64,000 bases of DNA from Schaalia odontolytica (GTDB lineage Bacteria > Actinomycetota > Actinomycetes > Actinomycetales > Actinomycetaceae): positions 124,001 to 188,000 of the forward strand of contig NZ_CP046315.1 in the NCBI RefSeq assembly GCF_009730335.1. Reading direction: 5' to 3'. A program made the translations under genes and the position numbers. The notes beneath the pieces are model-generated. The model had not been told where the DNA came from and did no database searches. It saw only the letters and a program-made list of their open reading frames with translations. Positions 44,012 through 52,724 of this stretch are shown here, in pieces. The first letter of the stretch is position 1, and each line of letters begins with the position of its first letter.

Positions 44012-44293
44012 TCACCATAGCGTAACGGCCGCGGCGAGCAGCACGGCAGCCACGAAGGCCCCGAGCCTCGTAGAGCGCCGCGCACCCATGGACAGTGAGC
44101 ATCGGGTCGAGGCGGATAGCGAGAAGATCTCCTCGTCGAGGTCGGCTTGCGCACGCACGCTCGGGCGCACGGCGGGCGGATACGAGGGCGGCGCGGGGCG
44201 CCGGCGACGCGCGGCTGGCCTGGTGACCTGCGCTCCTCGCGCGGCCCCACCGGCCCCCTCTGCCTGCGAGTACTGGGAAGGCGAGCGGTACAC
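44012..44293 (-). CDS. Small protein with single C-terminal membrane helix
   Basis: 93 residues from GTG 44293 with GGAGAC upstream. Arg/Pro/Ala-rich basic N-terminal part, then an acidic-to-hydrophobic transition (ADLDEEIFSLSASTRC) and a C-terminal helix (LGAFVAAVLLAAAVTLW). High Arg content in two frames means the call is uncertain. Confidence 0.5.
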   Translation of the reverse strand: MYRSPSQYSQAEGAGGAARGAQVTRPAARRRRPAPPSYPPAVRPSVRAQADLDEEIFSLSASTRCSLSMGARRSTRLGAFVAAVLLAAAVTLW

Positions 44294-44513
44294 GATGTCT
44301 CCATCGACTATTGCGGTGTGAATGGCGCAATCCTAGCACCCATGAGGCGCGTGTCACATGTATTTGATTTCTTTAATTCCAAACAATTTGATCGGAGCCG
44401 CGAACCAGCAAACGACTTGCACCCCCTTGCAAAATGAGCTGCCCGTCACACTATGTGTTAGGCTAGCCATGTTCGCTCAAAGCATCGAACGACCCTACGT
44501 TGAGGAGAGAATC

Positions 44514-44792
44514 ATGAGCCTGGAAGATCTGGCCAAGAAGGCTGAAGAAGGCTTCGAGAAGGTCGTTGACGCGGCCAAGGAGAAGGCTGAAGAAGCCAAG
44601 GACAAGCTCGCCGAGCTCGCTGGCGACGCCAAGGACAAGGCAGAAGACGCCAAGGACAAGGTCGAAGAGGCCACCGAGGACGCCAAGGACAAGGTCGAAG
44701 AGGCCGCCGAGGACGCCAAGGACAAGGCAGAGGAGATCGCCGAGGACGCCAAGGACAAGGCAGAGGACATCAAGGACAAGCTCGAGAAGTGA
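44514..44792 (+). CDS. LEA-like repeat protein, highly charged helix
   Basis: 92 residues from ATG 44514 (GAGGAGAG upstream). Almost entirely 11-residue repeats of the DAKDKAEE type (Ala/Lys/Glu/Asp), as in group 3 LEA proteins and CsbD-like stress proteins, predicted amphipathic helix, no signal peptide. Probably an abundant cytoplasmic stress or nucleoid protein. A short relative with the same N-terminus (LEDLKKQAEEG) is encoded at 50591-50743. Followed by a strong terminator. Confidence 0.8.
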   Translation: MSLEDLAKKAEEGFEKVVDAAKEKAEEAKDKLAELAGDAKDKAEDAKDKVEEATEDAKDKVEEAAEDAKDKAEEIAEDAKDKAEDIKDKLEK

Positions 44793-44802
44793 GCTACCAG
44801 AA

Positions 44803-44838
44803 GGGGGGGCGAACCAAGAGGTTCGCCCCCCCTTCTCC
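44803..44838 (+). terminator. Rho-independent terminator of the LEA-like gene
   Basis: GGGGGGGCGAACC (44803-44815) and GGTTCGCCCCCCC (44820-44832) pair perfectly over 13 bp with a 4-nt loop, followed by TTCTCC. Confidence 0.85.
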
Positions 44839-44906
44839 ATGCACTCGCGCGCCCGACGGTTTTACATTCCCCCGTAGCTCGGACCACGCGACTGGCGACG
44901 AGCGCT

Positions 44907-46274
44907 CTACTCCCGTCCCTCGCGCACGCTCGACAGGATGCGGCGGCGCAGCGGAACGGTCGCCTCGGAGGCAACGACGATGAGCATGACGCCCACAATC
45001 GCTGAGGCGAGCGCAATGAGGACACCCTTTCCGGCGCCCGCCGCCAGCATCGGCGACATGAACACCATGCCGAGCAGCATCGAGCCAACGATCATGACGA
45101 ACGCGGGAATCGCGACCTCGAGGCGACGGCTGCGGTCCATGAAGCCGCGCGGCGACCCCATGTAGGACAGGGCGCGCACCTGGTCGGCGGAGTCGAGGAC
45201 GCGGATTGACTGGTTGACCGCGGTCGACACAGCGCCCAGCGCGAGGGTGATAGCGAAGGTGAGCAGCATGCCTCTGTTGATGTCGCCGACGACGATGAGC
45301 GCGATCTCGTCGGTTCTGTCCCCGCTCATCGAGATCGCATCACTCGCGGGATACATGATGCCCACGAGGAACCCGACGAGGGCCACCGCCCCGAAGGAGC
45401 GCCACACGGCGCGTGGGTCGTCGGCCATACGACGCCCGGCCACCATCATCTGGGGGCTGCGCGAGACCCGGGCCATGATGCGCCCCATGAGGCTGATCGA
45501 CCAGACGCCCACCAGGTTGACGATCAGGAAGATCGCACCCATGAAGCCCATGAACACGGCCATGCCGATAGCAGTCCCCAGGTTCATCGCGAGGGTGCCG
45601 ACGCTCAGCCAGAGGACGAGAAGGACCAGTCCAAGGACGGGGCCGACCGCGCTCACGCGGCCCGCCTGCGTGCGGCGAGCGACGCCCAGGGGCGTGATCG
45701 CGACCTTGCGCATGGCCAGCCACGAGGACAGGGCGGCCAGGAGGATCATGGCGAGCCCCTCGACGAGGAGGGCCACAACCCCCACCCACATCTCGCTGGC
45801 CCCCATCGGGCGGCCCTGGAAGGACAGCGCACCCCACGCGGGCAGCGTCACGGCGTACAGGATCGAGCCGACGACGACACCGACAACCGCAAACACGCAG
45901 GTTTCGAGGATGCAGGCAAGCTTCGTCTTGCCCGGCGCGAGGCCAACGAGGCGCAGGACAGCGAGGTCGCGCTCACGCCGACTCATGCCCAGGCGCGCGG
46001 CCGCTGCCCCCATCGAAATGATGGGAACGATCAGCAGGGTGGCCGCGAAGTACGCAAGCATCACGTAGAACGACGCCATTCCATCGAGGCTCGAGGGGTC
46101 GTCGGCCGTGGCGGACGTGGCCGCGACGGCGGCTCTCGCCCCGAAGGCCATGACGCCGCCGGTGACCGCGAGCAGGAACGCGTGCGGCAGGGCGAAGGCA
46201 GCGACCGTGAGGACGGACGTCGCCCGGTCACGCGACCGCAGGAGCGCCCCCGCGGCGGCGCGTACCGCGCTCAT
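44907..46274 (-). CDS. FtsX/MacB-type ABC transporter permease
   Basis: 455 residues with about eight hydrophobic segments and two FtsX-like domains. The N-terminal domain has GAAAARLGMSRRERDLAVLRLVG cut into motif blocks LGMSRRERDLAVLRLVG, typical of these permeases. The C-terminal copy has SADQVRALSYMGSPRGFMDRSR as its counterpart in similar position. Overlaps the ATPase gene by 4 bp. Likely exports a peptide, lipid or antimicrobial; substrate unknown. Confidence 0.88.
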   Translation of the reverse strand: MSAVRAAAGALLRSRDRATSVLTVAAFALPHAFLLAVTGGVMAFGARAAVAATSATADDPSSLDGMASFYVMLAYFAATLLIVPIISMGAAAARLGMSRRERDLAVLRLVGLAPGKTKLACILETCVFAVVGVVVGSILYAVTLPAWGALSFQGRPMGASEMWVGVVALLVEGLAMILLAALSSWLAMRKVAITPLGVARRTQAGRVSAVGPVLGLVLLVLWLSVGTLAMNLGTAIGMAVFMGFMGAIFLIVNLVGVWSISLMGRIMARVSRSPQMMVAGRRMADDPRAVWRSFGAVALVGFLVGIMYPASDAISMSGDRTDEIALIVVGDINRGMLLTFAITLALGAVSTAVNQSIRVLDSADQVRALSYMGSPRGFMDRSRRLEVAIPAFVMIVGSMLLGMVFMSPMLAAGAGKGVLIALASAIVGVMLIVVASEATVPLRRRILSSVREGRE

Positions 46275-46996
46275 CGGGCCACCCCCTGGTTGGGGGTTCC
46301 ACTGCCTCGCGCCTCGAGGGAGATGCGGCCATCGCGCACGTGGATCGTGTGCGGCAGGCGCGCGGCGACAGCGGGATCGTGGGTGACGAGGACAAGGGAT
46401 GCCCCGGTGGAGGCACAGGCACTCGTCAGCAGGGACATGACCTCGCCGCCGGTGGCTTGGTCGAGGGCCCCCGTGGGCTCATCCGCGAAGATCACCGAGG
46501 GATCGGTGGCGAGCGCACGGCCGATCGCGACGCGCTGGGCCTGTCCTCCCGACAGCTGGCCGGGGCGGTAGGGGCCGGCGCCGTCGAGCCCGAGGTTCGC
46601 CAGGATCTCGCGCGCCCGGGAAATAGCCTGCGATCTGGGCGTGCCCGCCAGCATGAGGGGCATCGCGATGTTCTCTTCCGTGGGCAGCTCGGGCAGGAGC
46701 TGGCCATCCTGGAACACGAAGCCGAAGCGGCGCAGACGCAGGTTGGAGAGAACCCGCTCCGACATGGTCGTCATCTCTTCACCATCCAGGGTGATCGACC
46801 CGGAGCTGGGGCGCAGCACGCCCGCCAGACAGTGCAGGAGCGTCGTCTTACCGGAGCCCGAGGGGCCCATGATCGCCACCTGCGTGCCCTGCGGGAGGGT
46901 CAGGTCGACGCCCGCCAGGGCGTGGACGGGCGTGTGCCCGCGCGTGTATGTCTTCGTCAGTGCTCGGGTCACCAGACCCGCCGTGTCGTGTGTCAT
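46271..46996 (-). CDS. LolD/MacB-type ABC transporter ATP-binding protein
   Basis: 241 residues. Walker A GPSGSGKTT, Q-loop FVFQDGQLLPELPTEEN, signature LSGGQAQRVAIGRAL, Walker B VIFADEPTGALD and H-loop VTHD. Partner of the permease encoded downstream. TATCGT (complement of 47003-47008) lies 6 nt before the ATG and no SD is visible, so the transcript is probably leaderless. Divergent from the SAH hydrolase gene. Confidence 0.93.
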   Translation of the reverse strand: MTHDTAGLVTRALTKTYTRGHTPVHALAGVDLTLPQGTQVAIMGPSGSGKTTLLHCLAGVLRPSSGSITLDGEEMTTMSERVLSNLRLRRFGFVFQDGQLLPELPTEENIAMPLMLAGTPRSQAISRAREILANLGLDGAGPYRPGQLSGGQAQRVAIGRALATDPSVIFADEPTGALDQATGGEVMSLLTSACASTGASLVLVTHDPAVAARLPHTIHVRDGRISLEARGSGTPNQGVAR

Positions 46997-47100
46997 GTTT
47001 GAACGATAGGCCCGCAGCCCCGCGCGATTCTATGAGGGTCTGCCCTGGTCTCCCCCTGGCTCATCCCCGATATTAACGCTGCAGTTGCTACGTTTGACGC
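46997..47100. promoter_or_regulatory. Divergent leaderless promoter pair
   Basis: TANNNT hexamers sit 6 nt from each start codon: TATCGT (complement of 47003-47008) for the ABC operon and TACGTT (47089-47094) for the SAH hydrolase gene. No SD precedes either start. Confidence 0.5.
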
Positions 47101-48567
47101 ATGAACCGCGCCCTGGATCCCCTCGCCGCCCAGCTGCTGCTACGCGCCTATGCGCGGGCCACAAACATGCTCATCGCAGGGCGTTCCTTCGCGACGGACG
47201 ACCCGACGCTGGCCGCCCTGCTGCGCGCGTTCGGCGCCCACGTGCGCCCGATTGCCGAGGCCGAAGGGACCCCGGCCTCGCCCCCGGTCGTCTTCGCGCT
47301 CGAGGAGGACGCGGCCCCCACGCCCGGAGCGATCACGGTCCTGGCGCCCGGAGGCGTCTTCCGCGCCGTCATTGCCCCCGACGGGCGCACCATCACGGGC
47401 CCCGGCGACGAGGGACGCATCGAGTGGGCGCGCGCCCGCATGCCCGTCACCGAGGCGGCGGCACACGCCCTGGCTCCCCTGGTGGCGGGCCGAAGCGTGG
47501 GGCTCTCCCTCGTCCTGGAGCCGAAAACGGCGGCACTGGCTCTCATGCTCTCCGAGGCCGGGGCGCGCGTGAGCGTCTTCGGCTGGGCATCCGAGACCCG
47601 CGAGGACGTCGCTGCCCGCCTGCGCGACGCCGGCATCCCCGTCTTCGCGGACTCGCGCGCCTCCCGCGAGCGCGAGTGGGAGCTCGCACGCGAGTTTTTG
47701 GCCCAGCGCAGCGAATTCCTGCTGGATGACGGCTCCCACCTGATCCGCCTGGCGCACGATACGGAACGCTGCCCGGGTGTCCTGGACGCGCTGGTCGGCG
47801 CTGCGGAGGAGACCACCTCGGGGCTGCGCCCCCTGCGTTCTTTCGATCTGCGCATTCCGATCCTAGCCTCGAACGATGCGCGTTCGAAGACCCTGTTCGA
47901 CAACGCCTACGGGACGGGCCAGTCGTGCTGGACGACGATCCTCGACCTGATCGACCCACGCGGCGTCGGCGGGCCCGTGGCGGGGATGAGCGTCGTCGTC
48001 ATCGGCTACGGCGACGTGGGCCGCGGCTGCGCGCGCTTCGGCGCGGCGCTCGGGGCGCGCGTAACCGTCGTGGAGCTGGACCCCGTGCGCGCCCTGCAGG
48101 CGTCGATGGACGGGTTCGCCGTGGCCTCGCTGCAGGAGGCCACTGCGAGCGCCGGCATGCTGATCTCCGCGACGGGCGAGCGGGCGACGATCCCGCTAAG
48201 CGCACTGGAGGCGGCGCCCGAGGGCGCGATCGTCACGGTCGCCGGCGGCGTCGACGGGGAAGTATCCATCGACGAGGCCGTAGCCGCCTCCTGGGTCATG
48301 GCCGAGTCGGGCGATCCCCACGTGCAGACCCTGACCAGCCCCTCCGGCAAGACGCTACACATCCTCGAGCGCGGGGAGGGCATCAACTACACGGCGGGCG
48401 AAGGAAACCCCATCGAGATCATGGACATGAGCTTCGGCGTGCAGCTGGCATCCCTGCGCGAGCTCCTCACCCGCGAAGGCGAGCTGGCCCCCGGCCTGCA
48501 CGACCTGCCGCGCGAGGCCGACGACGCGGTCGCCGCAGCAGCGCTCGGCGCCCTGTCCCTGTCATAG
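47101..48567 (+). CDS. S-adenosylhomocysteine hydrolase family protein, possibly S-inosylhomocysteine hydrolase
   Basis: 488 residues. Family landmarks: LLDDGSHL (near 207), EETTSGLRPL (236), SNDARSKTLFDNAYGTGQS (with Lys263, Asp267, Asn268), NAD-binding GYGDVGRG (302-309), and C-terminal EGINYTAGEGNPIEIMDMSF. The first 110 residues are poorly conserved. YGTGQS replaces the YGCRES-type block of classical AhcY and resembles archaeal S-inosylhomocysteine hydrolases. The next gene encodes an SAH/MTA-deaminase-type amidohydrolase, which would supply S-inosylhomocysteine. The substrate shift is inference. Leaderless start. Confidence 0.8.
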   Translation: MNRALDPLAAQLLLRAYARATNMLIAGRSFATDDPTLAALLRAFGAHVRPIAEAEGTPASPPVVFALEEDAAPTPGAITVLAPGGVFRAVIAPDGRTITGPGDEGRIEWARARMPVTEAAAHALAPLVAGRSVGLSLVLEPKTAALALMLSEAGARVSVFGWASETREDVAARLRDAGIPVFADSRASREREWELAREFLAQRSEFLLDDGSHLIRLAHDTERCPGVLDALVGAAEETTSGLRPLRSFDLRIPILASNDARSKTLFDNAYGTGQSCWTTILDLIDPRGVGGPVAGMSVVVIGYGDVGRGCARFGAALGARVTVVELDPVRALQASMDGFAVASLQEATASAGMLISATGERATIPLSALEAAPEGAIVTVAGGVDGEVSIDEAVAASWVMAESGDPHVQTLTSPSGKTLHILERGEGINYTAGEGNPIEIMDMSFGVQLASLRELLTREGELAPGLHDLPREADDAVAAAALGALSLS

Positions 48568-48650
48568 TCGCAGCTCACGTCCACCGGCGGGCCGGTGCGC
48601 CCGCCCCGCTTCTACACTGTTAGTCAGCGTCCCCCACTGAAAGGTCCCCC

Positions 48651-49943
48651 ATGAGCGACGTGGTCGTCTGGTCCGCCGGCATGGTCATCCCGATCACCGC
48701 CCCCTCGATCCTCGACGGCGCTGTTGCCGTGCGCGACGGGCGCATCGAGCACGTGGGCGCGCGCGACTGGGTCGTCGAAACGCTCACGCAGCGCGGCCTT
48801 TCCTTCACCGAACGCCACTTTGACGGCGTGCTGCTCCCCGGCCTCGTCAATGCGCACACGCACCTGCAGTACACGGGCATGGCGTCCGTGGGCGCGGGGC
48901 AGTACCGCGGTTTCGACGATTGGGCGCGCGCCTTCGACGAGGTCTACGACGCGGGCGGCCTGGACTGGGGAGGCGACGCGGCCGCCGGCGCCCGGCTGCT
49001 CCTGGAAAGCGGCACAACCGCCGCCGCCGACGTGGTGACGGACGCGGCCGCGGCCTCGGCCCTGCACGACGCCGGACTGCACGGCGTCGCCTACTGGGAG
49101 GTCATGAGCTGGTCGAACGAGGAGTGGCGAGCCCGAGGAGAACGCGAGGTCTCCGCATCCCTCGACGCCATGCCGACCCCTCCGGCTGTGGGCATCTCCC
49201 CGCACGCCCCCTACTCCCTTGACGCCGAGCCGCTGCTGGATCTGCCGGACATGGCCAGGCGTCGCGGCATGCGCATCCACATCCACCTGGGCGAGTCCCA
49301 CTCCGAGGCCGAATGGTCCGAAACGCGCACGACCGCCCTGGCGGACCTGTGGAAGAGCGAGCATTCCTCGTCATTCACGGCGATGCGCTCGCGCGGGGGT
49401 GGCTTCTCGTCAACGCAGTTCGTCGACCAGCTGGGCGTCCTCGGACCCGACTGCCACGTCGCCCACGGCGTGTACATGCGGGCCGACGACCGCCGGCGAC
49501 TGCGCGCCCGCCAGACGGCCGTGGCGCTGTGCCCGCGCTCGAACCGGGTGATTGGCCTGGACGCGCCGCCCGTCGGCGCCTACCTCACCGAGGGCAATAT
49601 GATCGCGGTGGGCACGGACTCTCTGTCCTCCTCTCCGTCCCTCGACCTGCTCGAGGACGTCGCCCTCCTCTTCGACCTGGCGCAAGCGCAGGGTTATGAG
49701 GATCAGGACCTGGCGCGCCGCCTCCTGCAGGCCGCAACCTTGGGCGGTGCCACCGCGATGGGCCTGGCGACCGGACCTGATCGCCTCGGTCAGCTCCAGT
49801 CGGGCGCGGTCGCCGATATGTGCGTCATCGACGTGCCCGTCACCTCGATCGTGGAGACCATCGATACCGTTGCCCGCCACGGTGCCGGTCGCGTCGTCGA
49901 GACCGTCGTGTCCGGGCACGTGCGCTACTCGGCCTCGCGCTAA
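48651..49943 (+). CDS. Amidohydrolase, SAH/MTA or 5'-deoxyadenosine deaminase type
   Basis: 430 residues of the MtaD/SsnA/DadD group. Metal ligands H69 and H71 (NAHTHLQYTG), HIHLGES region, HVAHGVYM and GTDSLSSSPSLDLLED (Asp ligand) are present. Such enzymes deaminate adenosyl compounds to inosyl compounds. Placed 84 bp after the SAH-hydrolase-family gene with its own GAAAGG RBS. The pair suggests a deamination-first route for recycling S-adenosylhomocysteine. Guanine or other deaminase activity cannot be excluded from sequence. Confidence 0.82.
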   Translation: MSDVVVWSAGMVIPITAPSILDGAVAVRDGRIEHVGARDWVVETLTQRGLSFTERHFDGVLLPGLVNAHTHLQYTGMASVGAGQYRGFDDWARAFDEVYDAGGLDWGGDAAAGARLLLESGTTAAADVVTDAAAASALHDAGLHGVAYWEVMSWSNEEWRARGEREVSASLDAMPTPPAVGISPHAPYSLDAEPLLDLPDMARRRGMRIHIHLGESHSEAEWSETRTTALADLWKSEHSSSFTAMRSRGGGFSSTQFVDQLGVLGPDCHVAHGVYMRADDRRRLRARQTAVALCPRSNRVIGLDAPPVGAYLTEGNMIAVGTDSLSSSPSLDLLEDVALLFDLAQAQGYEDQDLARRLLQAATLGGATAMGLATGPDRLGQLQSGAVADMCVIDVPVTSIVETIDTVARHGAGRVVETVVSGHVRYSASR

Positions 49944-49996
49944 CCCTGTCGTTTCCCTTTCGCTCAGCCTCCCTTTCCCTTCGTTTGGAGCTTCGC

Positions 49997-50446
49997 ATGA
50001 CCGACGTGTCCCCGCTGATTGATGCCATGGGCCTCGCGCCCCACCCCGAGGGCGGCCACTACCGCCGTACGTGGACCGCGCCCGCGCAGGTGGACACGCC
50101 GCGCGGGAGCCGCCACAGCGCCTCCGCGATCATCTTCCTCCTCGACCGCGACAAGGAGGCTCGCTGGCACCTCGTTCACTCCGACGAACTGTGGATCTGG
50201 TCGGGGCCCGGCGCCCTCGAGGTGCACCTGGGAGGCAGCGGGGACGCCCCCGAGGCCGACCCGCGCATCGTGACGTTGGGTTCTCCGGCCGGAACGCAGG
50301 CCTCCGATGCGAGCAACCCCGTGCAGATCCTCGTGCCCGCCGGCACCTGGCAGCGCACCTTCGCCCGCAGCGACTACGCGCTGGCCACCTGCGTCGTCTC
50401 CCCCGAGTTCACCTTCGACGACTGGAAGCTCGCCGAGGGGGCCTAA
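49997..50446 (+). CDS. DUF985 cupin-fold protein
   Basis: 149 residues from ATG 49997 (TTTGGAGC upstream). Signature PHPEGGHYRRTWTA at the N-terminus, HSASAIIFLL, WHLVHSDELWIWSGPGALEVHL and VPAGTWQ are typical of the cupin_5/DUF985 family. Small cytoplasmic barrel of unknown role. Follows the amidohydrolase by 54 bp and is likely co-transcribed. Confidence 0.9.
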   Translation: MTDVSPLIDAMGLAPHPEGGHYRRTWTAPAQVDTPRGSRHSASAIIFLLDRDKEARWHLVHSDELWIWSGPGALEVHLGGSGDAPEADPRIVTLGSPAGTQASDASNPVQILVPAGTWQRTFARSDYALATCVVSPEFTFDDWKLAEGA

Positions 50447-50590
50447 GCCCGACGGCACACTGTCCCACGCCTCGAACGCACAGGGAACGAACGCGCCGCG
50501 GAACGCCTTGAACGCGCGAGCACCACGTGTCGGGCATAGGGTGAGACCATCCGCTCGACCAATACGAGCGGCTCGTTCCAAGGAGGAAAC

Positions 50591-50743
50591 ATGGGTCTGG
50601 AAGATCTGAAGAAGCAGGCTGAAGAGGGTCTCGAGAAGGCCAAGGAAACCTTCGGCGAAGAAAACGTCGAGAAGGCCGTAGAGGCTGCCAAGGACAAGGC
50701 GACCGAGGTCGTCTCCGATCTGAAGGACAAGTTCCAGAAGTGA
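50591..50743 (+). CDS. 50-residue charged helical protein, short relative of the LEA-like protein
   Basis: ATG 50591 to TGA 50743, with AAGGAGGAA as a near-perfect RBS. Begins GLEDLKKQAEEGLEKAKE, ends DLKDKFQK, all Lys/Glu/Ala/Asp helix, closely matching the start and end of the 44514 protein but with only one internal repeat. Flanked downstream by a strong terminator. It is likely a highly expressed small cytoplasmic protein. Confidence 0.8.
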   Translation: MGLEDLKKQAEEGLEKAKETFGEENVEKAVEAAKDKATEVVSDLKDKFQK

Positions 50744-50753
50744 TCTGACGGGA

Positions 50754-50783
50754 GGGCCGGGCCGGCGTGGCCCGGCCCTTTCG
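50754..50783 (+). terminator. Rho-independent terminator after the 50-aa gene
   Basis: GGGCCGGGCC (50754-50763) and GGCCCGGCCC (50769-50778) pair perfectly with a 5-nt loop, followed by TTTCG. Confidence 0.8.
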
Positions 50784-50870
50784 CATACCCACACACCACT
50801 GTGTCCCATCCCCCAACCCCACGAAACCCCAACGATTTCAACATTTCCCCAGCCCAGGCCTCGTTCCATT

Positions 50871-50887
50871 GTTTCGTGCAGCGAAAC
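50871..50887. promoter_or_regulatory. Small palindrome upstream of the ABC transporter operon
   Basis: GTTTCG (50871-50876) and CGAAAC (50882-50887) form a 6-bp dyad about 90 bp before the binding-protein gene. A TATACG hexamer lies at about 50915. Possible operator; no regulator is assigned. Confidence 0.3.
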
Positions 50888-50975
50888 GACGCCAGCGCAT
50901 TGTGCGGCGCGCCTATACGCTCATCGAGTCAGACCCGCCCACAAGGCGGAATCCCCCACGTCACCGGGAGGCCCC

Positions 50976-51839
50976 ATGCGCCGCTCTGTCCGTTCCCTCG
51001 CTGCCGTCGCCGCCATCGCGGCCCTCGGCCTGGCCGCCTGCACGGGCGGCACGAGCTCCTCTTCTTCCGCCGACGCCGAGCAGACCTACGGCCCCGGCGC
51101 GCTGCCGACCGTGACGGAAGGCAAGCTCACCGTCGCCACCTCCGATCCCGCCTACTCGCCGTGGATCCTGGACAACGACCCAGCCTCAGGCGAAGGCTAC
51201 GAGTCGGCCGTCATCTACGCCCTGGCCGAGGAACTCGGCTACACCGCCGACAACGTCCAGTGGGTGCGCGCCACCTTCGACGCGTCGATCACCCCCGGCG
51301 CCAAGGACTGGGACCTGAACATCCAGCAGTTCTCCATCACCGACGAGCGTAAGAACGCCGTGGACTTCACGTCCCCGTACTACACGACCACCTCGGCGAT
51401 CATCACCAAGGCCGGCACCCCGGCCGCCGACGCGAAGTCCATCGCTGACCTCAAGGACGTCCTGATCGGCGTCCAGGCCGGCACGACGTCGCAGCAGTTC
51501 GCCTCCGATCACCTGGAGTCCGGCCTCAGCCAGAAGCTGCAGATGTTCAACTCCTCCGACGACACGGTCCTGGCCCTGCAGACGGGCCGCGTGGACGCGA
51601 TCGTCGTCGACCTGCCAACCGCGTTCTACATGGTCTCCGCGCAGATCGATGACGGCGTCATCATCGGCCAGTTCGACGACACGACGGGCGGCGAGGAATA
51701 CGGCATCGTCCTGCCCAAGGGCTCCAAGCTCACCCCCACGGTCTCCGCCGCGGTCGACCGCCTGGCTGAGTCCGGCAAGCTTGCCGAACTGCAGGAAAAG
51801 TGGCTGAACGAGGCACAGAACGTACCCACCCTCAAGTGA
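50976..51839 (+). CDS. Amino-acid ABC transporter substrate-binding lipoprotein
   Basis: 287 residues. Signal peptide with lipobox LAAC (Cys22), Ser-rich linker, then SBP_bac_3 blocks: KLTVATSDPAYSPWILDNDP, GYESAVIYALAEELGY, DWDLNIQQFSITDERKNAVDF and RVDAIVVDLPTAFYMV. First gene of a three-gene transporter operon. Different from the 7433 protein in the N-Q-Q-F-S-I-T block, so probably a different polar amino acid or cystine-like substrate. GGGAGG precedes the ATG. Confidence 0.92.
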   Translation: MRRSVRSLAAVAAIAALGLAACTGGTSSSSSADAEQTYGPGALPTVTEGKLTVATSDPAYSPWILDNDPASGEGYESAVIYALAEELGYTADNVQWVRATFDASITPGAKDWDLNIQQFSITDERKNAVDFTSPYYTTTSAIITKAGTPAADAKSIADLKDVLIGVQAGTTSQQFASDHLESGLSQKLQMFNSSDDTVLALQTGRVDAIVVDLPTAFYMVSAQIDDGVIIGQFDDTTGGEEYGIVLPKGSKLTPTVSAAVDRLAESGKLAELQEKWLNEAQNVPTLK

Positions 51840-51851
51840 GGCCCCACACTC

Positions 51852-52724
51852 ATGAGTGACTACTCAAGTAACGCGGCGGCCACGCTCACCGTTTCGGCGG
51901 TGGAGCGTGGCCGCCGCGCTTATCGGCGCAAGCAGACGGTCCGGTCGATTCTCATCTCCCTAGCTTCCACGATCGTGGTCGCGGGAGTCCTCATCGCCGT
52001 GGTCGTCAACTCCGACGGCTGGGAGGCCACCCGCAACACCTTCTTCAACGGCAAGTACTTCGTCGAGGCCTTCCCCCAGGTCCTCTCCGGCCTGTGGCTC
52101 AACATCCGGATCCTGCTGATCTCGGTGCTGGGCGTCGCCGTCTTCGCAACCCTGCTGGCGGCCGCGCGCACGCTGGCCGGTCCCGTGTTCTTCCCGATCC
52201 GCTTCCTGGCGGCTGCGTACACGGATATTTTCCGAGGCGTCCCCTTCCTGGTCGTCCTCTACCTGATCGGCTTCGGCATCCCCGCGCTCAACCCGACGAC
52301 GCGTATCCCAACCGCGTTCCTGGGCACGGTCGCGCTGATCCTCACGTACTCCTCGTACGTCGCCGAGGTGCTGCGCGCAGGCCTGGACTCCGTGCACCCC
52401 TCCCAGCGTTACGCAGCGCGCTCGCTGGGCCTGTCTCACGGGCAGACGCTGCGCATGATCATCGTTCCGCAGGCGATCCGCAAGGTGACCCCCGCCCTGA
52501 TGAACGACTTCATCTCCATGCAGAAGGACGTCGGCCTGATCTCGGTCCTGGGTGCGGTCGACGCGATCCGTTCGGCACAGATGGTCCAGGCTAAGACCTA
52601 CAACATGACGTCCTACGTCGTCGCCGGCCTGCTGTTCATCATCTTGTCGTTCCCCTTCATTCGCCTGTCGGACTGGTACACGGCCCGACTGCGTAAGCGC
52701 GAGCAGATGGGAGGCACCGTCTGA
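51852..52724 (+). CDS. Amino-acid ABC transporter permease
   Basis: 290 residues, single fused-length HisMQ-type permease that would act as a homodimer. A basic N-terminal extension (RGRRAYRRKQTVR) precedes the first membrane helix (LASTIVVAGVLIAVVV). Then NIRILLISVLGVAVFATLLAAARTL, FRGVPFLVVLYLIGFG and the EAA loop (AARSLGLSHGQTLRMIIVPQAI). Overlaps the ATPase gene by one base (TGATG). Confidence 0.92.
   Translation: MSDYSSNAAATLTVSAVERGRRAYRRKQTVRSILISLASTIVVAGVLIAVVVNSDGWEATRNTFFNGKYFVEAFPQVLSGLWLNIRILLISVLGVAVFATLLAAARTLAGPVFFPIRFLAAAYTDIFRGVPFLVVLYLIGFGIPALNPTTRIPTAFLGTVALILTYSSYVAEVLRAGLDSVHPSQRYAARSLGLSHGQTLRMIIVPQAIRKVTPALMNDFISMQKDVGLISVLGAVDAIRSAQMVQAKTYNMTSYVVAGLLFIILSFPFIRLSDWYTARLRKREQMGGTV

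Noticed and set aside
44514-44792. Apolipoprotein-like or collagen-like surface protein
   Set aside because: No signal peptide or anchor; 11-residue Lys/Glu/Asp/Ala repeats fit LEA-like cytoplasmic proteins better.
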